In this document: piece after piece, positions 7,424 through 13,214 of the stretch
Layout of the letters: each line of letters starts with the position of its first letter
Position numbering within the stretch: the stretch's first letter is position 1
NCBI GenBank assembly: GCA_946538795.1
Contig: CAMNGY010000006.1
Span: 1-13,214, forward strand
Origin: an uncultured Treponema sp.
GTDB lineage: Bacteria > Spirochaetota > Spirochaetia > Treponematales > Treponemataceae
DNA length: 13,214 nt
Reading direction: 5' to 3'
Translations under genes and position numbers: made by a program
The notes under the pieces: model-generated
The model's database searches: none
Seen by the model: the letters and a program-made list of their open reading frames with translations, nothing else
What the model was told of the DNA's origin: nothing

Positions 7424-7441
7424 CCGGGACGGCCATCCCGG
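7424..7441 (-). terminator. GC hairpin after ATPase 2, weak terminator candidate
   Basis: Inverted repeat CCGGGA / TCCCGG with a 6-base loop starts 17 bases past the ATPase 2 stop codon. No T-run follows on the minus strand, so read-through into the lipoprotein gene is possible. Confidence 0.3.
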
Positions 7442-7457
7442 TCTGTTCTGACCCGGC

Positions 7458-8726
7458 TCAGGGGTGCGGGGCTTTTTCGTCCAGCAGCAGCTGGAAGAGG
7501 CCCATGAAGGTGATGCCGTGCTCGTCGGTATAGCTTTCTATGTCGCTCCCGACGACGACGATTTTCCTGAAGGAATCGTCTATCCTGAGCAGGGACGCAA
7601 GCTCCTGCTCCTTCTTTTCCTCCGAGTCCAGGGCATAGGCCGACTGGATGTAGAACTTGTCAATCCCGTTGGTCGCGATGAAATCGACTTCCCGCTGGAC
7701 GAACTGCTGCCTGCCGTCCCGCATCTCGCGCGACTCCACCAGCCCGACGTCGACGAGGTAGTCGCGCGAGCGCAGTTCGTTGTAGATGATGTTTTCCATT
7801 ATATGCGTTATTTCCTGCTGGCGGAAGTTCAGCCTCGCGTTCCTCAGTCCCACGTCCACCGCATAGTACTTGCTGATTGCCTCGAAGTACTTCTTCCCCC
7901 TGATGTTGTAGCGCCTCGCCCCCTCGAACAGGAAGGAGCTTTCCAGATATGAGATGTAGCTGGCCACGGTCCCGTCGTCTATCCTGATTTTCTGGACGGA
8001 CTGCAGGGTGTTCCTGAGCTTTGCGGGGTTGACGAGCGAGCCGACGGAAGAGCAGAGGGCATCGACCATGGACTCGAGGGCTGTCTTGTTGCGGACGTTG
8101 TTGCGTTCCACCACGTCGTCTATGTATGTCTTGTTCCACAGCCGCTGCAGGTATCGGGCCTTCTGCTCCGGCGTTCCCAGGCGGAGCAGGCGGGGCATGC
8201 CGCCGTAGGTGTAGTACTCCTTCCACAGGGCAGACGTGTCCTCCTCCCTGCCCTGGCAGAACTCCGAGAACGAGAGCGGGTACACGCGCACTTCGTCACC
8301 GCGCCCCCGGAAAATCGTCTTTATGTCCTGCGACAGGAAGTGCGAGTTGCTCCCGGTGATGTAGACATCGACGTTCTCACGTGCGGCAAGGCCGTTCACC
8401 AGTTTTTCAAAGCCTTCCACCTCCTGCACCTCGTCCAGGAACACGTAGTACTGCCCGCCGTCGGGCTGTATCCTGCCGTACAGGTATTTCTTGAGGGTAT
8501 CGTGGTCCGTCATGTCCTCGTCGCTGTCCTCGTCCTCAATGTCCAGCGATACGATGACGATGTTCTCTTCCCGCACGCCCTGCGAAAGCAGGTATGACCT
8601 GAACACTTTCTTGAGCAGCCAGGACTTGCCGCAGCGCCGGGGGCCGGTGATGATTTTCACCTCCCCGTTGTGCATCCGGTCGATGAGCTTCTTGAGATAG
8701 ATTTTTCGTTCCAGAAATTCCTGCAT
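7458..8726 (-). CDS. ATPase 2: AAA_14 / DUF4143-type ATP-binding protein (COG1373-like)
   Basis: 422 residues. Walker A is GPRRCGKS (28-35), Walker B YYVFLDEVQ with Asp98/Glu99, then YITGSNSHFLS and the family motifs YPLSFSEF and YGGMPRLL. The C-terminal DUF4143-like region has Glu311 (MENIIYNEL) and Asp348 (REVDFIA), then FYIQSAY where a PD-(D/E)XK nuclease would carry E-x-K. The fold is probably nuclease-like but the catalytic Lys position is doubtful. The start is firm: AGGAGG lies seven bases before the ATG, inside the 10-bp palindrome GGAGGCCTCC. It shares family and order of motifs with ATPase 1 but little primary sequence outside them. It is preceded by its own triple palindrome array and promoter. 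Role unknown; related genes are often multicopy in anaerobes and treponemes. Confidence 0.93.
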   Translation of the reverse strand: MQEFLERKIYLKKLIDRMHNGEVKIITGPRRCGKSWLLKKVFRSYLLSQGVREENIVIVSLDIEDEDSDEDMTDHDTLKKYLYGRIQPDGGQYYVFLDEVQEVEGFEKLVNGLAARENVDVYITGSNSHFLSQDIKTIFRGRGDEVRVYPLSFSEFCQGREEDTSALWKEYYTYGGMPRLLRLGTPEQKARYLQRLWNKTYIDDVVERNNVRNKTALESMVDALCSSVGSLVNPAKLRNTLQSVQKIRIDDGTVASYISYLESSFLFEGARRYNIRGKKYFEAISKYYAVDVGLRNARLNFRQQEITHIMENIIYNELRSRDYLVDVGLVESREMRDGRQQFVQREVDFIATNGIDKFYIQSAYALDSEEKKEQELASLLRIDDSFRKIVVVGSDIESYTDEHGITFMGLFQLLLDEKAPHP

Positions 8727-8739
8727 GGGAGGCCTCCTG

Positions 8740-8876
8740 TTCGCCGTTTACTGCAAGTTGCAGTGTTTGGCGAATAGAAGTATACCACTAATCGCCGTTT
8801 ACTGCAAGTTGCAGCGTTTGGCGAATAGAAGCGTATTCCTGTTCGCAGTTTACTGCAAGCTGCAGTGTCTGGCGAA
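8740..8876 (-). repeat. Three tandem 35-bp interrupted palindromes at exact 51-bp period (probable operator array)
   Basis: Copies at 8740-8774, 8791-8825 and 8842-8876. On the plus strand each has outer arms TTCGCC / GGCGAA and inner arms ACTGCAA / TTGCAGT around one central base, with GTTT directly repeated between outer and inner arm on both sides. The 8740 copy is perfect in both arm pairs. The 8791 copy loses the end base and one inner pair; the 8842 copy has three differences. Spacers are 16 bases. The array sits between 14 and 150 bases upstream of the ATPase 2 ATG and contains the promoter. Sequence is unrelated to the array at 5063-5148, but placement and copy number match. Confidence 0.88.
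8779..8807 (-). promoter_or_regulatory. Promoter of ATPase 2, embedded in the palindrome array
   Basis: Minus strand: -10 TATACT (8784-8779) preceded by TGG, which gives an extended -10, in the spacer between the middle and proximal palindromes. Exactly 17 bases upstream, TTGCAG (8807-8802) in the inner arm of the middle palindrome serves as a poor -35. The predicted start is near 8772, inside the proximal palindrome. A regulator on the array would cover both the -35 and +1 regions. Confidence 0.6.
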
Positions 8877-8945
8877 CGGAAGGCTATATGACTGGCGAGG
8901 TTGCCAGCGCAATCGCAAAGCGCCAGTACGGCAAGATAAAGTGCT

Positions 8946-8980
8946 GCCCGGCCGCCCCAAAAGCCCGGCCGCCCCCAAAA
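8946..8980. repeat. Short GC-rich tandem duplication
   Basis: GCCCGGCCGCCCC followed by an A-run occurs twice back to back (8946-8962 and 8963-8980), the second with one extra C. It lies between the ATPase 2 array and the isomerase terminator. The remaining bases 8877-8945 hold nothing I can identify beyond a weak CTGGC/GCCAG dyad. Confidence 0.7.
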
Positions 8981-8982
8981 GC

Positions 8983-9019
8983 AAAAAAGCCCCCGCTCCG
9001 CCACAGGCGGAACAGGGGC
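8983..9019 (-). terminator. Rho-independent terminator of the isomerase-family gene
   Basis: A 14-position stem (8989-9002 with 9006-9019, two mismatches) and a 3-base loop start 24 bases after the stop codon. Six A on the plus strand (8983-8988) give a U-run in the minus-strand RNA. TTTTT on the other side (9020-9024) means it could also stop plus-strand transcription. Confidence 0.92.
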
Positions 9020-9042
9020 TTTTTGCCTATGAGGACCTCAGC

Positions 9043-10548
9043 TTACGCGAAGGGGTTCTCGTCCTTGTACAGGACCCCGGCGGGCTGGTTGTAGGCTATG
9101 TCCGCGATGCCCAGGTACTGGAACACCGTGAAGAGAGCCTTGCCCACGTGGCCGAAGGCGACCGCGCCGTGGTGCGGGTAGTGCTTGCTCACCAGCACGT
9201 GGCGGTAGAAGCGTCCCATCTCCGGGATGGCGAATACGCCGATTCCGCCGAAAGAGCGGGTCGCGACGGGAAGAATCTCGCCCTGCGCGATGTAGGCCTG
9301 GAGCTTGGTGTCCGGCGTGGTCTGCAGGCGGAAGAAGGTGATGTTTCCGGCAGCGATGTCGCCTTCCAGGGTTCCGCGGGTGAAGTCCGGCTTGCCTCCG
9401 TTCTCCAGCAGGCGGTTCTGGATAAGCTGGAACTTGATGGCGGGCTTGCTGGACGGGGCCAGGCGGCAGAAGGGCGTGTTGCCGCAGTGGAAGGCCATGA
9501 AGGTGTCGTTCAGCTTGTAGTCGTACTTGAACTTGCCCTTGATGCTCTGCTCGTACATGTCCTGCGGGACGGAGTTGTTGATGTCCAGCAGGGTGACGGG
9601 CTCGCCCGTGACGCAGGTGCCGATGTACTCGGACAGGGCGCCGAAGATGTCGACCTCGCAGGCGACCGGTATGCCGCGGCTGGCAAGGCGGCTGTTGACG
9701 TAGCAGGGCTCGAAGCCGAATTCCTTGGGAAACGCGGGCCAGCACTTGTCGGCCAGGACAACGTACTTCTTGCTGCCCTTGTTGGCCTCTATCCAGTCAA
9801 GCAGGGTCAGCTCGAACTGCGCCATGCGGGGCAGCATGTCCGGGAACTGGTTTCCTTCCATGCCCAGCTCCTTGGCCATGTCGTCCACGACGGACTGGAT
9901 CCTCTTGTCGTCCTTGTGCTTGCGGTACTCCACCAGGAGGTCAAGCTCGGAGTTCTCCTGGATCTCCACGCCGATGTCGTAAAGTCCCTTGATGGGGGCG
10001 TTGCAGGCAAAGAAGTCCTGGGGACGGGGTCCGAAGGTGATGATTTTCAGGTTCTGCAGGCCGATGATGGTGCGGGCCACGGGGATGAATTCCTCTATCA
10101 TCTTGGCGATGTCGTCCGCCGTTCCGACCGGGTACTCGGGAATCACGCCCTTCAGGTGGCGCAGGTTCAGGTTGTAGGAGCAGTTGAGCATACCGCAGTA
10201 AGCGTCGCCGCGTCCGTTGATGAGGTCGTTCTGGGTCTCCTCAGCGGCAGCAACGAACATGCAGGGGCCGTCGAAGTTCTGGGCAATCTGCGTCTCAGGG
10301 GTCTCGGGGCCGAAGTTCCCCAGGAAGACGACCAGGGCGTTGCAGCCGGCCTTCTTGACCTCGTCAACAGCCTTGAGCATGTCCTTCTCGTTCTCGACGG
10401 TGGTCTTGGCCTCGTAGAGGCTGCCCTTGCTGCCGAACGCCTTGACGATCGCCGCCCTCCTCTTCTCGGACAGGGAGATGACGAAGCAGTCGCGGCTGAC
10501 CGCGATTATTCCCAGCTTTACATCGGGGATGTTCTCAAAATTTGCCAT
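9043..10548 (-). CDS. L-fucose/L-arabinose isomerase family protein
   Basis: 501 residues. It resembles the FucI/AraA-like isomerase family (COG2407 type): an N-terminal Rossmann-like part with LVVFLGNFGPE, and a C-terminal catalytic part. Glu298 (ACEVDIFG) and Asp322 (LLDINNS) are 24 residues apart, the same spacing as the E. coli FucI metal ligands Glu337 and Asp361. Histidines 456, 459, 460 and 467 in KHYPHHGAVAFGH are candidates for the third ligand. The family interconverts aldoses and ketoses in the cytoplasm with a divalent metal, often Mn. The substrate cannot be read from sequence, and no kinase or aldolase gene adjoins it, so I give no symbol. Ribosome site AAGGAG is 13 bases upstream, rather far. 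A perfect TATAAT and a strong terminator frame it as a single-gene unit. Confidence 0.85.
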   Translation of the reverse strand: MANFENIPDVKLGIIAVSRDCFVISLSEKRRAAIVKAFGSKGSLYEAKTTVENEKDMLKAVDEVKKAGCNALVVFLGNFGPETPETQIAQNFDGPCMFVAAAEETQNDLINGRGDAYCGMLNCSYNLNLRHLKGVIPEYPVGTADDIAKMIEEFIPVARTIIGLQNLKIITFGPRPQDFFACNAPIKGLYDIGVEIQENSELDLLVEYRKHKDDKRIQSVVDDMAKELGMEGNQFPDMLPRMAQFELTLLDWIEANKGSKKYVVLADKCWPAFPKEFGFEPCYVNSRLASRGIPVACEVDIFGALSEYIGTCVTGEPVTLLDINNSVPQDMYEQSIKGKFKYDYKLNDTFMAFHCGNTPFCRLAPSSKPAIKFQLIQNRLLENGGKPDFTRGTLEGDIAAGNITFFRLQTTPDTKLQAYIAQGEILPVATRSFGGIGVFAIPEMGRFYRHVLVSKHYPHHGAVAFGHVGKALFTVFQYLGIADIAYNQPAGVLYKDENPFA

Positions 10549-10584
10549 AATCTTCTATAAACTCCTTATAACAGCAGTACCATC

Positions 10585-10590
10585 ATTATA
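10585..10590 (-). promoter_or_regulatory. -10 element of the isomerase-family gene
   Basis: A perfect TATAAT on the minus strand lies in an AT-rich stretch, with the start predicted near 10578 and a leader of about 30 bases. No convincing -35 hexamer is found 16-18 bases upstream, so an activator or UP-like AT-rich DNA (10600-10650) may contribute. Confidence 0.6.
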
Positions 10591-10716
10591 CACCCATATT
10601 GTGAATTTGCATATCAGAAAATTTCCGTAAAGATAGGAAAAATTTGATTCTCAGGCCGTCCAGCGCCGCCCCGCCCCCTCCGCCCCGTGCCCGAGCCGTC
10701 CTGTTCCTCCGGCTCC

Positions 10717-10900
10717 GATTTCACGTCGCGGACAGCTCCGATTTCACGCCACGGACAGCTCCGATTTCACGCCTCGGACAGCTCCGATTTCACGTCGCGG
10801 ACAGCCCCGATTTCATGCCTCGGACAGCCCCGATTTCACGTCGCGGACAGCCCCGATTTCATGCCTCGGACAGCTTCGATTTCATGCCTCGGACAGGCCT
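10717..10900. repeat. Eight tandem 23-bp repeats
   Basis: Units begin at 10717, 10740, 10763, 10786, 10809, 10832, 10855 and 10878, always 23 bases apart. Every unit keeps GATTTCA and GGACAG. Two middle variants, CGTCGC and TGCCTC, alternate in units 4-7, suggesting amplification of a 46-bp dimer. The junction between units forms a small dyad CGGA-CAGC-TCCG in the early copies. The last unit diverges after GGACAG. It lies between two divergent genes, about 125 bases from the isomerase -10 and 62 bases before the likely STAS -10. The flanking 10655-10716 is GC-rich with no gene. The 23-bp period is not a codon multiple, so it is not a coding repeat. Confidence 0.93.
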
Positions 10901-10938
10901 GTACCGGCCCGCAAGACCGATTTCCGTGAAAAACTGCT

Positions 10939-10967
10939 TTTTTCCCTACACAAAACACTGATAATAT
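10939..10967 (+). promoter_or_regulatory. Possible promoter of the STAS gene
   Basis: TAATAT (10962-10967) preceded by TGA gives an extended -10-like match; the hexamer 17 bases upstream is only TTTTTC. The region is AT-rich after the GC-rich repeats. A second -10-like TATAGA lies at 10978-10983. The call is weak. Confidence 0.35.
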
Positions 10968-11024
10968 GCTAAAATGTTATAGATTGGAAAATTGTTCCTG
11001 AGAAAGGAGAGCATAAACGCTACC

Positions 11025-11570
11025 ATGATAAACAACAGCATAGTTCCTGGCTTCCTGGACGAAAAGGATGACAGCCTTCTTATAAACCTGGAGGCCGTGG
11101 AAAGCATTCCCGGCTGCATCATCGTGAACTTGTGCGGCTACGTGGACACCTACAACACGCCCTTCTTCACCAAGCAGATGGACAAAATCCTTAACACGGG
11201 CTTCCTTAAAATCGTGTTCAACTGCAACACCGTAAAATACGTTTCCTCCACGGGCATAAGCGCCTTCACGAACCTGCACGACCAGATAAAGGGCAAGGGC
11301 GGCGAGATGGTCCTTACCCAGCTGCAGGCCAAGGTAAAGGAAGTCTTCCAGCTTCTGGGCTTCTCAGACTACTTCCTCTTCGAGGAAACTGTGGAAAAAG
11401 CTGTGGCTTATTTCTCGGGGAAACCCGCCGTCGATTCCGTTTTCCCCAAGGTGGTGGCCTGCCCGGTCTGCTCCCACAAGCTCAAGGCGACAAAATCGGG
11501 CCGCTTCAGGTGCCCCGGATGCAAGTCCATCATAGCCATAAACGACAACGGCGCGGTGATGATGGGCTGA
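11025..11570 (+). CDS. STAS-domain protein (anti-sigma-factor-antagonist-like) with C-terminal zinc ribbon
   Basis: 181 residues. Residues about 17-125 form a STAS domain: IIVNLCGYVDTYNT, then VKYVSSTGISAF and a C-terminal LLGFSDYFLFEETVEKAVAYF. Ser75-Thr76-Gly77 aligns with the STG of RsbV, whose Ser is phosphorylated by its anti-sigma kinase; the usual Asp before it is Ser74 here. A zinc ribbon follows with Cys146/Cys149 and Cys163/Cys166 (CPVC..CPGC). By family it would bind a partner kinase or anti-sigma factor in the cytoplasm. The ribbon may bind nucleic acid or protein. The start is uncertain: AAGGAG lies 15 bases before the ATG at 11025. An in-frame TTG at 10992 would add 11 residues but has no ribosome site. 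No sigma factor, RsbW-like kinase or PP2C gene adjoins it. Confidence 0.88.
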   Translation: MINNSIVPGFLDEKDDSLLINLEAVESIPGCIIVNLCGYVDTYNTPFFTKQMDKILNTGFLKIVFNCNTVKYVSSTGISAFTNLHDQIKGKGGEMVLTQLQAKVKEVFQLLGFSDYFLFEETVEKAVAYFSGKPAVDSVFPKVVACPVCSHKLKATKSGRFRCPGCKSIIAINDNGAVMMG

Positions 11571-11582
11571 CGGAAAGCCGGC

Positions 11583-11650
11583 GGCCCCGCGCAGGCAGTG
11601 CAGTCACGGCGCATGCGCAGGCTTCGGCCGGCAGGAGGCCCCGCGCAGGC
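11583..11650. repeat. GC-rich direct repeat after the STAS gene
   Basis: Exact 14-mer GGCCCCGCGCAGGC occurs at 11583-11596 and 11637-11650 (54-bp period), within a looser CCGGC..GGCCCCGCGCAGGC unit. It begins 13 bases after the STAS stop. Confidence 0.75.
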
Positions 11651-11662
11651 TTGTGCCGTACA

Positions 11663-11703
11663 AGTGCATAACTTGTGCATAAATGTTCATAAGATGTGGA
11701 AAA
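11663..11703 (+). other. Helically phased cluster of DnaA-box-like motifs
   Basis: Four 9-mers follow the pattern TGTGNATAA (complement of TTATNCACA): AGTGCATAA (11663), TGTGCATAA (11674, exact), TGTTCATAA (11684) and TGTGGAAAA (11695). Their starts are 11, 10 and 11 bases apart, one helical turn each. A further TGTGGAAAA lies at 11924. An AT-rich stretch follows at 11750-11930. No dnaA, dnaN or gyrase gene is in the window, so origin function is not supported by context. Confidence 0.45.
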
Positions 11704-11704
11704 G

Positions 11705-11756
11705 TCCGGAGGGCCTTGCCGGGGCCTTGTGAAAGCAAGGCTTTTTCGGATTTTTT
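11705..11756 (+). terminator. Nested intrinsic terminator, probably of the STAS gene
   Basis: Inner stem GCCTTG (11724-11729) / CAAGGC (11736-11741) with a 6-base loop, then TTTTT. An outer TCCG (11705-11708) / CGGA (11747-11750) pairing is followed by TTTTTT (11751-11756). It lies 135 bases after the STAS stop, so the repeat and DnaA-like motifs would be in the 3' UTR. Confidence 0.65.
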
Positions 11757-11841
11757 AGCGAAACTTAAGAAATATCCCCAAATTCGTTTGACGGATATTG
11801 AGTTACAAATGCTTACAAAGCAAGGAGTTATACCATCTTAC

Positions 11842-11878
11842 TTTCATATATCCGCATAAATCCGCATAATATATGAAA
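11842..11878. repeat. Inverted repeat enclosing two direct repeats (candidate operator)
   Basis: Perfect 9-base arms TTTCATATA (11842-11850) and TATATGAAA (11870-11878) flank two direct copies of TCCGCATAA (11851 and 11861), 10 bases apart. It lies about 120 bases upstream of the membrane-protein gene at 11997, in otherwise AT-rich DNA, and no clear promoter was found around it. The rest of 11757-11996 shows no gene; an isolated AAGGAG at 11822-11827 is not followed by a start codon. Confidence 0.7.
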
Positions 11879-11996
11879 TTATTTGCTTACGAAAGGACAA
11901 ATCCGGCGGCATATTGCAAAAGCTGTGGAAAACTTGTGAGGCCGAATCCCGGGGTTCTTGAGTTTTAAGCCTGTACATGGTATTCTGGGGAAGAAA

Positions 11997-13010
11997 ATGG
12001 ACATAAAGAAAAGCCTACTGACATCTCTCAAGCTCATAGCCTTCTATATCTGCATAAGCGTGTTCATGTGCGTCGCGCTGGCGGCCATCTACATGATTTA
12101 CACGCTCTGCATAAACATGGTCGCCGGGCAGCAGCTCAAGTTCGACATAAAGCTTTTTCTGGACGGCGTGCTGCTCTTCCTTCCCCTTGTCCTGGTGCTG
12201 CAGGCCATGTTCATGACCCTCTGGATGATACGGCACCCGGAGTCCACCATCATGCCCATAGCCTTCTACGCGCTCATCTACGTCGCGTCATGGGTATTCG
12301 TGCTTCCGGCGACCGTAAAGGAGGCCCAGCTGGAGGACAGCCGCTACGCCGGACAGAACGTCAGCGACAAGCCTTCGCCCGGCTACTTCAGGAGCAGCAG
12401 CGACAAAATCTTCTATTATAGCAGTGTCAGCGAGGACAGCTCGCTGGCCAACGGCCTGTGCATTGCCACCGACAAAAGCTCCGACAACGTGTTCACCTTC
12501 AGCAACGTCCGCCTGTCCCAGAAGCGGACGACGTTCACGGACTCGCTCATACAGAACACCATAGAGATGCCGGCATCCCTTTCCATAATAGTGCGCTACG
12601 TGCAGGACTTCTTCGCAATCCTGTCAAAATGCTCCAAAGGCGGACTGGGCTACTGGCTGTGCTTTTCCACGATGGCCCTTCCCCTGCTGGCAGTCGTGGC
12701 CCTGCGCCGCTTCTCGCCCTGGAGGATGGTCAGCGTCATCTCGATCATGTTCGTCACCTTCGGCATGATGGCGTTCAACATAGCGGGCTATGCCAATAGC
12801 GGCCTGGTCGCGGTGGAGAATTCCATAAACGAGGTCCTGACCAAGATTCCCCCGCTCAGGACGCTGGCCCGGATCAGCAATCCCTGCGTGATGCTGACAA
12901 ACATAGTCGTATTCATAATCCTGACGGTGGCATTCTTCGCCTTCGAATTCAAGAACCGCAAGTACACGGAAGGGAGCGGCGGCTCTTATGACAATGATAC
13001 GGTCTATTAA
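11997..13010 (+). CDS. Six-helix membrane protein of unknown function
   Basis: 337 residues. Three hydrophobic segments fall within the first about 110 residues (LKLIAFYICISVFMCVALAA; the LLFLPLVLVLQAMFMTLWM region; IAFYALIYVASWVFVLP). A polar loop of about 100 residues follows, with PGYFRSSSDKIFYYS. Three more helices follow (GYWLCFSTMALPLLAVVAL; MVSVISIMFVTFGMMAFNI; CVMLTNIVVFIILTVAFFAF). The 3 + loop + 3 layout is that of LptF/LptG-type permease subunits, with a shorter loop; this likeness is topological and I claim no homology. The start is the ATG at 11997 with GGGGAAG a few bases upstream. An in-frame TTG at 11958 would add 13 residues and has no better ribosome site. The next gene starts 15 bases after the stop, so the two form an operon. 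Confidence 0.85.
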   Translation: MDIKKSLLTSLKLIAFYICISVFMCVALAAIYMIYTLCINMVAGQQLKFDIKLFLDGVLLFLPLVLVLQAMFMTLWMIRHPESTIMPIAFYALIYVASWVFVLPATVKEAQLEDSRYAGQNVSDKPSPGYFRSSSDKIFYYSSVSEDSSLANGLCIATDKSSDNVFTFSNVRLSQKRTTFTDSLIQNTIEMPASLSIIVRYVQDFFAILSKCSKGGLGYWLCFSTMALPLLAVVALRRFSPWRMVSVISIMFVTFGMMAFNIAGYANSGLVAVENSINEVLTKIPPLRTLARISNPCVMLTNIVVFIILTVAFFAFEFKNRKYTEGSGGSYDNDTVY

Positions 13011-13025
13011 CATGAGGTATTCCAA

Positions 13026-13214
13026 ATGAAGAAAGTCTTCACAATCTTAGGCATATACACCCTGCTGATTTTCATCTGCTGCATGGCGGAGACCTTCATA
13101 TACAGGACCGTCCCCCCCCTCATAGCAAGCTCCGTGACGAACTACCGCGTCATGAGGGGGCTCAGCTGGTTCCTCATGCTGCTCCCGACTATTTTCCTGA
13201 GCGGTTTCGCCGTG
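13026..13214 (+). CDS. Membrane protein, N-terminal part, cut by the window end
   Basis: 63 residues are visible and the frame is open at the last base. It begins MKKVFTILGIYTLLIFICCM with one helix, and a second begins near GLSWFLMLLPTIFLSGF. GAGGT at 13014-13018, seven bases before the ATG, supports the start. It is co-transcribed with the six-helix protein 15 bases upstream and is possibly its partner subunit. I do not recognise the family from this fragment. Confidence 0.8.
   Translation, partial: MKKVFTILGIYTLLIFICCMAETFIYRTVPPLIASSVTNYRVMRGLSWFLMLLPTIFLSGFAV

Noticed and set aside
4871..8876. Transposon or insertion sequence carrying the two ATPases
   Set aside because: No transposase, integrase, terminal inverted repeat pair or target duplication can be seen; a cassette remains only a hypothesis.
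8657..9004. 115-residue minus-strand frame with 17-residue repeats, overlapping the ATPase 2 start
   Set aside because: The peptide repeats only mirror the 51-bp DNA period, and it overlaps the ATPase 2 start in another frame. No ribosome site supports it.
8725..10560. 611-residue plus-strand frame opposite the isomerase gene
   Set aside because: It runs antisense to a clear isomerase-family gene with catalytic residues, and its first part is a translation of the palindrome array. It is a GC-rich shadow frame.
10992..11024. TTG start for the STAS gene
   Set aside because: No ribosome site precedes it, and the good AAGGAG lies downstream of the TTG.

Overview
The window looks like chromosomal DNA from a GC-rich host-associated bacterium, most likely a spirochaete of the Treponema group. 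This rests on inference: two paralogous AAA ATPases of the COG1373/DUF4143 type, a STAS protein with a C-terminal zinc ribbon, a lipoprotein with a relaxed (Phe at -3) lipobox, and frequent ATA and AGG codons despite high GC. No rRNA or other phylogenetic marker is present, so the assignment is tentative.

Layout, left to right. (1) 2-1933 is the 3' part of a hybrid sensor kinase (PAS, PAS-like, HisKA, HATPase, receiver), closed by a clear intrinsic terminator. (2) 1991-3076 is an acyltransferase-3-like membrane protein. It converges on malQ (4-alpha-glucanotransferase, 3073-4671, minus strand), and the two stop codons overlap in a CTAG. (3) 4672-5157 holds the malQ promoter, two copies of an 80-bp repeat, and a near-consensus promoter whose -10 box lies in the first of three tandem palindromes at an exact 33-bp period. 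This leads into ATPase 1 (5158-6417). (4) 6418-6680 is GC-rich repeat DNA. On the minus strand follow ATPase 2 (7458-8726) and a Trp-rich lipoprotein (6668-7279) with its own promoter. ATPase 2 is preceded by three 35-bp interrupted palindromes at an exact 51-bp period, again interleaved with a promoter. (5) 9043-10548 (minus) is an L-fucose/L-arabinose-isomerase-family enzyme with a strong terminator. (6) 10549-11024 holds its promoter and eight tandem 23-bp repeats. (7) 11025-11570 is the STAS/zinc-ribbon protein. (8) 11571-11996 carries a GC-rich repeat, helically phased DnaA-box-like motifs, a terminator and an inverted repeat with nested direct repeats. (9) 11997 to the end is a pair of closely spaced membrane-protein genes, the second cut by the window.

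The most interesting signal is shared by the two ATPase loci. Each gene is driven by a promoter embedded in its own private three-copy array of evenly spaced palindromes. The palindrome sequence differs completely between the loci, but architecture and position are the same. In the first array one copy shows a compensatory change in both arms, which suggests the dyad itself is selected. I infer a regulated, perhaps self-regulating, ATPase-plus-operator-array cassette. The ATPases carry what looks like the family's C-terminal PD-(D/E)XK-like domain, so they are candidates for reading these sites. The rest is ordinary metabolism and signalling, with no visible operon linking the carbohydrate enzymes to each other.
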